From the NCBI RefSeq assembly GCF_900186865.1, contig NZ_LT906480.1, positions 1,010,001-1,074,000 of the forward strand: a stretch of 64,000 nucleotides of DNA, given 5' to 3'. Source of the DNA: Stenotrophomonas maltophilia (GTDB lineage: Bacteria; Pseudomonadota; Gammaproteobacteria; Xanthomonadales; Xanthomonadaceae). This document shows, piece by piece, positions 60,201 to 64,000 of the stretch. Below the pieces are notes generated by a model. That model ran no database searches. It saw only the letters and a list, made by a program, of their open reading frames with translations, and was not told the origin of the DNA. Every line of letters begins with the position of its first letter. Position 1 is the first letter of the stretch. Position numbers and translations under genes: made by a program.

Positions 60201-62187
60201 CAATACCGGCGGCACGTTGCAGGTCGGCAATGGCGGCGCCAGCGGTGCGATCGCCGGCAACGTCAGCAACAACGGCAGCCTGGTGTTCAACGTGGGCGGC
60301 AACACCACCGTCGGAGGCACCATCAGCGGCAATGGTGGCCTGACCCAGGCCGGCACCGGAACGGTCACCCTGACCGGCAACAACACCTACACCGGCGGCA
60401 CCACCATCAATGCCGGCGGCACCGTGCAGGTCGGCAATGGCGGCGCCAGCGGCTCGATCACCGGCAATATCACCAACAACGGTGGCCTGGTCATCAACAC
60501 CGGCGGCACCACCACGCTGGGCGGCACCATCAGCGGTGGTGGCAGCATCGTGCAGGCAGGCCCGGGCGGCCTGAACCTGGGCGGCAACAGCGGCGGCTTC
60601 AGCGGCACCGGCCAGGTCACCGGGGGTGGCCTGAATGTCACCGGCAACATCGGTGGCCAGTGGACCATCGGCAGCGGTACCACGCTGTCCGGTACCGGGA
60701 CCATCGGTGGCACGGGTGGCGGCGTGACGGTGTCCAGCGGCGGCGTGCTGTCGCCGGGCAATGGCCCGGGCAACGGCAGTGGTGCAGGCAATGGCACCGG
60801 CACGATCACGGTGGGCGGCAACCTGACGTTGTCGCCGGGCAGCACGCTGGGCGTCGATCTGGGTGCCAGCGGCAGCGACACGGTGCAGGTGGGCGGCAGC
60901 GCCAACGTGGGTGGCAGTACCGTGCAGGTGAACACGATTTCGCCGAGTACCAGCTACCAGCAGGGCCAGCAGTACACGGTGGTCAATGCGGGCGGTGGCG
61001 TGAGTGGGCAGTTCGCTTCGGCGACCTCGCCGTCGGCCTTCCTGACCATCACCCCGGTCTATACCGCCAACACGGCCAACCTGCAGATCGACGTGGCGCA
61101 GACCGCGGCATTCACCACGGCGGCGAAGACGCGCAACCAGTACAACACCGCTGCAGCGCTGGACAGCCTGCCGCAGAGTGGTCCGGCACTGGGCCTGTAC
61201 AACACGCTGCTGATGTATGACGCGGGTACCGCGCGTGCGGCGTTCGACCAGTTGTCCGGCGAGGTGCATGCGGCCAGCCGTGCGGTGCTGCTGTACGACA
61301 ACTACCTGGAAGAGGGCATCCGCCAGCGTCTCGGCAGCGAACTGCCGACCGTGCGTGGCGAGCGTGCCTCGGCCTGGCTGGCCGGCAGCGGCAAGGTGTT
61401 CCGCCAGGACGGTGACGGCAACGGCGATGACATCCGCTCCAACCGCAATGCACTGATGGCGGGCGTGGACTGGCAGCTGGGCGAACACGTGGTGCTGGGT
61501 GCGGCCGCAGGCAACGAGCGGCTGGATACGCGCCTGTACGATCGCAGCTCGCGGGCCCGCCTGCGCGGCAACACGTTCGGCCTGTATGCGCAGGGCCAGT
61601 GGAACAACGGCTTTGCGGTCGGTGGCAGCGTATCGCGCGGTGACTACCGCACGCGTACCACGCGTGAGGTGCCGCTGCTGGGCCAGACCCTGTACAGCCG
61701 CCAGGACTCGGATGTGACCATCGCGCAGGTGGAGGGTAGCTGGACCTGGACCCATGGCAGGACCCAACTGCAGCCGTATGTGCAGTTCACCAGGCACTGG
61801 GTCGACAGTGATCGTGCGGTGGAGCAGGGCGGCACGGCTGCGCTGGTGCTGGAAGGCGGCAAGGACACGCTCAATGTCAGCACCGTGGGCGTGCGCGGCC
61901 GTTGGGATGTGGGCAGCGGCGAGCGCTTCCCGGCGCAGCTGACGGTTGGCCTGGGCTGGCAGCATGCATCGGGTGATACCGATGTGGCCAGCCGCAACCG
62001 CTTCGCGGTGGGCGGCAATGCCTTCGACGTCTACAGCGCGGTGATGGCACGCAATGCGCTGGTCAGTCAGGTGGGCGTGGCGGTGGGCCTCGGCCGCAAC
62101 AGCCAGCTGTCGATGTTCGTGCAGGGCCAGCACGGCGATGGCCGCCGCGACGTGGGCGGGCAGATCAACCTGCGTGTGGGCTTCTGA
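51283..62187 (+). CDS. Giant autotransporter adhesin with ESPR leader and tandem repeats
   Basis: A 3634-residue type V secretion protein. ATG 51283 follows GGAG and begins MNRIYRLVFNRALGVMQVAS, the extended signal-peptide region, then RLRAHQLAVALAATLASGSALA. The passenger is a chain of autotransporter-associated beta-strand repeats (GLVKNGAGTLTLNGAN, NAGTLALGAGGSL, GGTTINAGG types). From 58934 an exact 207-bp array follows. The last 300 or so residues (from about 61280) form the barrel, ending in INLRVGF. No catalytic motif is seen, so adhesion or biofilm is likely. The frame is unbroken. Confidence 0.95.
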   Translation: MNRIYRLVFNRALGVMQVASEVARNPGGSAVSAGRVPRLRAHQLAVALAATLASGSALAACNTVGAVVTCDPGTTVNNYSNGTSGITLNVLAGATLRTPPVVGGGNAATLSGDNVTVNNSGTIDPSSIILASPGLVVGNGSANNSAIVVNNNAGGQIKGVVNIATLLGFGGQALVAQNVNGTTTINNAGLISTSLIGVGSVSDATTVVTYGGGAANVTNTGTIDGRVGLGASLAATGNTFLNAGTVNGSVHLGDSSNGNTFTAVAGSSVSSSTLTPGGVITGGGVTGVKVAAAGKVDAGTGSGAANNALVLQNSATGPGSGTGGAPTSVDWNEYLNFQRLTINSGTWNLLGGWAGTGSLTLNDGLVNFNNNLAFGSGLFTVNGGAIAASGAGLSLGNNFSLNGGLTLGGAQGFGLSGVLSGAGGLTVTNTGVVTLGGANLFSGGVNLNAGGLLLGNAGALGSGNLTVGGSASLDTTAGFTLGNNLVINGGGSLNLLGSNALSLNGSISGAGDLTKSGAGTLTLNGANALTGSFNLAGGALALGAGGSLSPTGAITLGVGTSLDLSAATNQTIGSLAGLGGSVNLGSHTLTLGGLGNTSYSGTFAAGTGGLIKLGTGVQTLSGVNNLSGGVALNAGGLLLGNAAALGSGTLSVGGNATLDGTTGLALTNAVNLGAGASLNLLGNQALTFNGVIGGAGGLIKNGAATLTLNGANTFGGGLALNAGSLVLGNGGALGTGALNVGGAVSLDASAGLTVGNGITLGAGGSLDVLGSNALTLGGVIGGSGSLVKNGASTLTLGGANTFTGGLAVNAGTVSLASGGSLAATGAVSLAGAGSALDISLGGNQTIGALSGVAGSTLSLGSSTLTFGDATNQTFAGVIGGTGGLIKQGTGVQTLTSASTFSGGVNLAAGGLVLGNAGALGSGALTVSGNGSLDATAALNLGNAINLGAALTLPGSQNLALAGNVTGTGSLVKNGASTLTLNGTNTFSGGLSANAGSLLLGNSGALGTGVLGIGGSVSLDGGAPLNLANNVSLGAGAALSLPGSQAITLGGVVSGAGRLVKNGATTLTLNGANSFGGGLTVNGGGVFLGNAGALGTGALSVGANATLDSSVALNLANDLNLGAGAALDLLGSQNVSLGGLISGTGSLVKNGTATLALNGVNTFSGGVGLNAGLLQLGNAQALGTGQLDVGGNASLEATTALALGNTIGLAAGANLSVLGNNDLTLAGPVFGAGGLIKDGTARLTLSGANTYNGGTTINAGTLALGAGGSLAAAGAVNLAVAGATLDISAAGAAQTIGALNGVAGSQLALGAQSLTFGGASNGSFAGVIGGTGGLVKTGTGVQTLSGANTFSGGLALNAGGLVLGDAGALGTGALGIGGTTTLDSTVALNLANAVNFGAGTQLTLGGTSDVAFGGVLSGNGSLVKNGAGLLTLNNTNTFGGGLTLNGGGLVVGANGALGTGALAVNASTTLDAGTAVTLGNAVTLGSGVALTLPGSNALTLSGVVGGNGSLIKNGGTTLTLSGANTYTGGTTINAGTLALGTGGSLAAVGDVTLGAGAGFDISGAGGNQTIGALNGAGGSTLTLGGNSLTFGTAGNAAFDGVISGGGGLVKVGAGVQTLSGANTFGGGVTLNAGGLVLGNDAALGTGALIVGGAATLDTTGLATLANNIALNAGLTVIGTNALTLNGVLSGAGSLTKNGSATLTLNGANTYTGGTNINAGTLALGAGASLAASGTVNLATGATLDLSAGSGTQQFDTLVGNGTVNLGANSIEVGGATDGTFSGSIAGTGGLTKVGAGIETLTGANTYTGGTFINAGTLAIGPGGSLAATGAVTLTAAGTGFDISTAGANQTIGALNGVAGSTVSLGAQTLTLGGVGNSIFDGAISGTGGLVKNGAGSLTLGGANLFSGGVALNGGALVVGNNAALGSGALTVGSNATLDASTVVSLANSINLASGANLDLLGSQALTLGGVISGTGGLIKDGAATVTLSGANTYTGGTTINSGTLAIGAGGSLAAAGAVNLAGAGTFDISAGNQAIGSLAGVAGSTVALGGSTLTLGGTVDSTFSGAISGNGGLVKNGAGVQTLNGASTFSGGVALNAGGLVVGNNAALGTGAVTVGGAATLDSNTAVTLANNFTLNNALTVLGSNNLTLNGILSGTGSLTKEGAATLTLNGANTYTGGTFINAGTLALGAGASLASSGTVNLATGATFDLSAGSGTQQFGTLIGSGTVNLGANTLTIGGPANGTFSGSVAGSGGLIKEGSGTQTLTGTNTFTGGTTINAGTLAIGAGGSLAATGAVNLANAGTAFDISAGGAQAIGSLAGVAGSTVALGGSTLTLNGVGNTTFAGTIGGAGGLVKNGAGIQGLTGVNVFTGGVTLNAGGLLLGNGGSLGIGALTVGGNASLDGTSALTLANTVQLASGTLTLAGSNALTLNGPISGAGGLLKDGAATVTLGGASSYTGTTTINSGTLAVAAGGSLSGASTVNLAGAGTLDISAGGNQSIGGLAGVAGSTVALGGATLTTGGNNASTVFAGVLSGTGGLVQGGTGTLTLSGDNTYTGGTTINGGSTLQIGNGGSTGSVLGDITNNGSLVYNLGTTATVGAVVSGNGGLAQAGSGTLVLTGNNTYTGGTTINAGGTLQIGNGGATGAIVGDITNNGALVSNVAGNTTLGGTISGSGGLTQAGSGTLVLTGNNTYTGGTTINAGGTLQVGNGGATGAITGNVANNGSLVFNVGGNTTVGGAISGSGGLTQAGSGVLTLVGNNTYTGGTTINTGGTLQVGNGGATGAIAGDITNNGALISNVAGNTQLGGTISGTGGLTQAGSGSLVLTGTNTYTGGTTINAGGTLQLGNGGATGSIIGDVTNNGTLLSNVAGNTTLGGTISGSGGLTQAGSGTLTVTGNNTYTGPTTINAGGTLQVGNGGATGAIGGNVTNNGNLVFNVAGNTTVGGAISGSGGLTQAGSGTLILGGNNTYTGGTTINTGGTLQVGNGGASGAIAGNVSNNGSLVFNVGGNTTVGGTISGNGGLTQAGTGTVTLTGNNTYTGGTTINAGGTVQVGNGGASGSITGNITNNGGLVINTGGTTTLGGTISGGGSIVQAGPGGLNLGGNSGGFSGTGQVTGGGLNVTGNIGGQWTIGSGTTLSGTGTIGGTGGGVTVSSGGVLSPGNGPGNGSGAGNGTGTITVGGNLTLSPGSTLGVDLGASGSDTVQVGGSANVGGSTVQVNTISPSTSYQQGQQYTVVNAGGGVSGQFASATSPSAFLTITPVYTANTANLQIDVAQTAAFTTAAKTRNQYNTAAALDSLPQSGPALGLYNTLLMYDAGTARAAFDQLSGEVHAASRAVLLYDNYLEEGIRQRLGSELPTVRGERASAWLAGSGKVFRQDGDGNGDDIRSNRNALMAGVDWQLGEHVVLGAAAGNERLDTRLYDRSSRARLRGNTFGLYAQGQWNNGFAVGGSVSRGDYRTRTTREVPLLGQTLYSRQDSDVTIAQVEGSWTWTHGRTQLQPYVQFTRHWVDSDRAVEQGGTAALVLEGGKDTLNVSTVGVRGRWDVGSGERFPAQLTVGLGWQHASGDTDVASRNRFAVGGNAFDVYSAVMARNALVSQVGVAVGLGRNSQLSMFVQGQHGDGRRDVGGQINLRVGF
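58934..60589 (+). repeat. Eight exact-length 207-bp tandem repeats in the passenger
   Basis: The word ACACCTA at the start of the NTYTGGTTIN motif recurs at 58934, 59141, 59348, 59555, 59762, 59969, 60176 and 60383, always 207 bp apart. Each unit encodes 69 residues such as GGTLQVGNGGATGAI...GSGGLTQAGSGTL. The units diverge slightly. Length is a multiple of three, so unit gain or loss keeps the frame. Confidence 0.95.
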
Positions 62188-62205
62188 GGAGAGTGGGGCG
62201 ACGTT

Positions 62206-62227
62206 GGATCCACGCCTGCGTGGATCC
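62206..62227 (+). terminator. GGATCCACGC/GCGTGGATCC hairpin downstream of the autotransporter
   Basis: A perfect 10-bp stem with a 2-nt spacer, 19 bp after the stop. The TCCACGC/GCGTGGA core is of a type frequent between Stenotrophomonas genes. No T run follows, so it may be a REP-like element that blocks exonucleases or a weak terminator. Confidence 0.5.
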
Positions 62228-62243
62228 AGGGCGGTGCGGAGGG

Positions 62244-62687
62244 CTAGACCCTCCGCTCCATCTCCACGGCATCGATCCCGGCGCCGTGGCCATTGGAAAC
62301 GATCCGCGTCACCTGGAAGCCCAGGCCAGCATAGAAGCCCTGGGTGTGCTGGCTGGTACTGAGCGTGATGCGCTTGATCGAGGGATCCGCTTCGGCCTGG
62401 CGCAGGCGTGCCAGCGCCAGTTCCCGGCCAAGTCCATGGCGGTGCAGCGCGCGCTGTACCATGCCCCAGCAGAAACCGGCACTGCCGTCGCCGCGTCGCG
62501 ACAGGCCGCCGCACGCCACGATGCTGCCATCTCGTTCGATGACCTGGAATGCACAGTCCGTGGCCTGTTCGCGCAGGAAGCGTTCGAAGTCGCCGCGTTC
62601 TTCCGGCGCGAAGAATGTGGGTACGTTGCTGTCGAAGATCGACAGGCAGGCGCTGGCATCGGCGGGGCGGTAGAGGCGGAGGTTCAT
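62244..62687 (-). CDS. GNAT acetyltransferase
   Basis: A 147-residue GNAT-fold protein: MNLRLYRPADASACLSIFDSNV, the strand IVACGGLSRRGDG, the acetyl-CoA motif LHRHGLGRELALARL (R/Q-x-x-G-x-G/A), a TLSTSQHTQGFYAGLGF segment and VEMERRV at the end. I choose MNLRLY (62687) as start. The upstream extension is not family-like. It probably acetylates a small molecule or protein. The substrate is unknown. It is convergent with the autotransporter gene. Confidence 0.8.
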   Translation of the reverse strand: MNLRLYRPADASACLSIFDSNVPTFFAPEERGDFERFLREQATDCAFQVIERDGSIVACGGLSRRGDGSAGFCWGMVQRALHRHGLGRELALARLRQAEADPSIKRITLSTSQHTQGFYAGLGFQVTRIVSNGHGAGIDAVEMERRV

Positions 62688-63025
62688 GGAAAATGCCTTG
62701 GCGTTGCCCGGGCGCATTTCAACCGTCCAGACGTTGTCCTTCTCAAGGGGGTATCGCACGACGAGGCCGCAGGGGCGCCGAAGTGCTCCAAGGTACATGG
62801 AGCGGAGTCGATCTTCTCACGGATGATTTCGCCCACCTCGAATGACTGTGCGGAACACAGGCGCCTGCACCAGGCGGGTGCGTCAGTGGCGAGGCGCATG
62901 CGGCCGCGATGGCATGCAGCGGGGCGCGGCGGCTCTTGGGCTATGCTTTCGACACGTGGGACTGACCGCGCGGCAGGATCCGCCGGCCCCATTCGTCTTC
63001 CTGCCTGCAACGGAGCTGCCCAGCG
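62688..63025. other. Intergenic region, nothing clear seen
   Basis: This 338-bp stretch lies between the divergent GNAT and DUF3592 genes. Frames exist on both strands but look like shadows. No terminator or RNA gene is visible. Promoters of both genes must lie here. Confidence 0.5.
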
Positions 63026-63436
63026 ATGCCCGACCCTTCTCTTTCCCGGACTGCCCAGGTCATGCGCGGTCTGCTGTTTGGCGCGGTGGGGCTGTTGATC
63101 CTTGCCGTGGCCGCCTTCGAAGTGACGCATCGCCTTGAGTTCCTGCAGATCGCGCAGGCCGTCGATGGCCAGGTCGAGCGCCTGAACGCGGGCGGATCGC
63201 ATCCGCAGATTGCGTTCACCACCGCGACCGGCCAACACGTCTCTTACCCGCAGGGTGGCATGATCTTCGGCTATGAGCCTGGACAGCCGGTACGCGTGCT
63301 GTACGATCCGGCGCAACCGCGCCTGGAGCCGGTCCTGGATACGTTCGGTGCGCTGTGGGGAATGACGGTCGTGTGGATGCTGCTGGGGCTGGCGTTCGTC
63401 GGCGTCTGCGTGCGGGGACTGCTCCGGCGCAGGTGA
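63026..63436 (+). CDS. DUF3592 membrane protein
   Basis: A 136-residue protein with two transmembrane helices (about 13-33 and 106-128) and a periplasmic or extracellular middle with DUF3592 features: VDGQVERLNAGGSHPQIAFTTATGQHVSYPQGGMIFGYEPGQPVRVLYDP. Function is unknown. It ends in a basic cytoplasmic tail RGLLRRR. Confidence 0.75.
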   Translation: MPDPSLSRTAQVMRGLLFGAVGLLILAVAAFEVTHRLEFLQIAQAVDGQVERLNAGGSHPQIAFTTATGQHVSYPQGGMIFGYEPGQPVRVLYDPAQPRLEPVLDTFGALWGMTVVWMLLGLAFVGVCVRGLLRRR

Positions 63437-63535
63437 CTCGCAGCGGATCGCGCGCTGTCGACGGGCGAACCGTTGGACCTGTCCCTGGCGGCAGGGCCTG
63501 TTCAGTTCGGTAGTACCTACCGCGCTTCCCGCCAG

Positions 63536-63566
63536 CCAAATAAAAAAGCCGCCCAGTGGGCGGCTT
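63536..63566 (-). terminator. Terminator of tRNA-Ser
   Basis: On the minus strand AAGCCGCCC/GGGCGGCTT (arms 63546-63554 and 63558-63566, loop 3 nt) is followed by TTTTTTATTT. It lies 11 bp behind the encoded CCA of the tRNA. Confidence 0.85.
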
Positions 63567-63577
63567 CTTCATTTATC

Positions 63578-63670
63578 TGGCGGAGAGAGGGGGATTCGAA
63601 CCCCCGAAGCGCGGTTTAGACGCTTACACACTTTCCAGGCGTGCTCCTTCAACCACTCGGACACCTCTCC
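63578..63670 (-). tRNA. tRNA-Ser (anticodon GGA)
   Basis: The 93-nt sequence includes the encoded CCA. It begins GGAGAGGTGTCCGAGTGG, has the long variable arm of serine tRNAs, the anticodon loop CCTGGAAAG with anticodon GGA, the T loop GTTCGAATC, G73 and CCA. The acceptor stem pairs GGAGAGG with CCTCTCC. The 3' end resembles the displaced fragment at 4470-4495. Confidence 0.95.
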
Positions 63671-63833
63671 GGATCCCTGCCATCGGCAAACGCCTCAGCA
63701 GGGGCGCAGATTCTAGCGGGCTGCGCGGCACTTCACAAGCACCCCGGCCAGGAACCCGCGAAAGATGTGCCGGAGGCGAGGGGGGCTGGACAGGCATGGC
63801 ACAATGGAACATCCGATGGAAAACGGTGGCCTG

Positions 63834-64000
63834 ATGTCCTATCTCGTCCTTGCCCGCAAGTGGCGTCCAAAGCGTTTTGCCGAGCTGGTGGGCCAGGAAC
63901 ACGTGGTCCGTGCGCTCAGCAACGCACTGGACAGCGGCCGGGTCCACCATGCGTTCCTGTTCACCGGCACCCGCGGCGTGGGCAAGACCACCATCGCGCG
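63834..64000 (+). CDS. dnaX: DNA polymerase III subunit gamma/tau, start only
   Basis: The first 55 residues are visible: MSYLVLARKWRPKRFAELVG and then HAFLFTGTRGVGKTTIAR with Walker A GTRGVGKT, the typical N-terminus of the clamp-loader ATPase. The gene continues past the window. It is the host replication gene on the plus strand, beside tRNA-Ser on the other strand. Confidence 0.95.
   Translation, partial: MSYLVLARKWRPKRFAELVGQEHVVRALSNALDSGRVHHAFLFTGTRGVGKTTIA

Noticed and set aside
58934..60589. CRISPR array
   Set aside because: Repeats are 207 bp and contiguous, all coding in one frame, with no spacers and no cas genes nearby.
57910..62514. Minus-strand open frame of 1534 codons opposite the autotransporter
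   Set aside because: It lies antisense to repetitive GC-rich coding DNA, has no signal, domain or ribosome site, and its long openness follows from the repeat and codon bias of the real gene. Other minus-strand frames from 51.5 to 61.6 kb are rejected for the same reason.

Overview
The window looks like chromosome of a high-GC gammaproteobacterium of the Xanthomonadaceae, most likely Stenotrophomonas. This rests on base composition and codon use, the LPS-core pair of a GT9 glycosyltransferase and Kdo kinase, large autotransporters with an ESPR-type leader, and short hairpins built on TCCACGC/GCGTGGA. The genus is an inference, not something the sequence proves.

Layout. (1) Positions 1-4495 look like the end of an integrative element: the C-terminus of one tyrosine recombinase, 1.4 kb of lower-GC DNA rich in inverted repeats with a DnaA box, a second tyrosine recombinase, three small genes of unknown function (one a lipoprotein), and a displaced tRNA-Ser 3' end followed by its terminator. 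(2) A host autotransporter gene on the minus strand, with a ClpP/COG3904-like N-terminal domain, is split by a complete transposable prophage. Its 3' part is 4910-7490 and its 5' part 45953-46389. (3) The prophage occupies 7491-45952 (38,462 bp). It starts TG, ends CA, and is flanked by a 6-bp target duplication GATTCG at 7485-7490 and 45953-45958. (4) Downstream host genes are a DUF6165 protein, a GT9 heptosyltransferase, kdkA, a metallo-beta-lactamase-fold protein, an NTF2-like protein, the 4.5S RNA gene ffs, a guanidine-II riboswitch with sugE/gdx, a 3634-residue autotransporter with an eight-copy 207-bp in-frame tandem array, a GNAT acetyltransferase, a DUF3592 protein, tRNA-Ser(GGA) and the start of dnaX.

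The prophage. The immunity region at about 34.6 kb divides two divergent programmes. To the right, on the plus strand, lies an overlapping early operon: a small Ner-like protein, DDE transposase A (D158, D249, E285), AAA+ transposase B, about ten tiny unknown proteins, DUF3164, RdgC, DUF2528, GemA/gp16, and the Mor-type activator next to the phage end. To the left, on the minus strand, lies the late programme in Mu order: SAR lysozyme, Rz/Rz1, gp25-gp27, terminase, portal, F, G, protease I with internal scaffold Z, decoration protein, major capsid, gp35- and gp36-like proteins. A lambda-like siphovirus tail follows, with a G/GT -1 frameshift, a 1173-residue tape measure and tail-tip proteins. 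A DNA adenine methylase sits at the far end. A divergent early module, Mu-type head and non-Mu tail at about 38 kb match the published description of Pseudomonas phage B3, so I call it a B3-like transposable siphophage prophage. All modules look intact.

Regulation visible in the sequence: a TTGACA-17-CATGAT promoter with a dyad in its spacer lies in the immunity region. An identical 18-bp sequence with a 12-bp palindrome lies upstream of the lysozyme gene and upstream of protease gene I, the same places as the Mu late promoters Plys and PI. A secreted BamE/SmpA-like gene lies directly behind the repressor gene, the usual place for a gene expressed in the lysogen.
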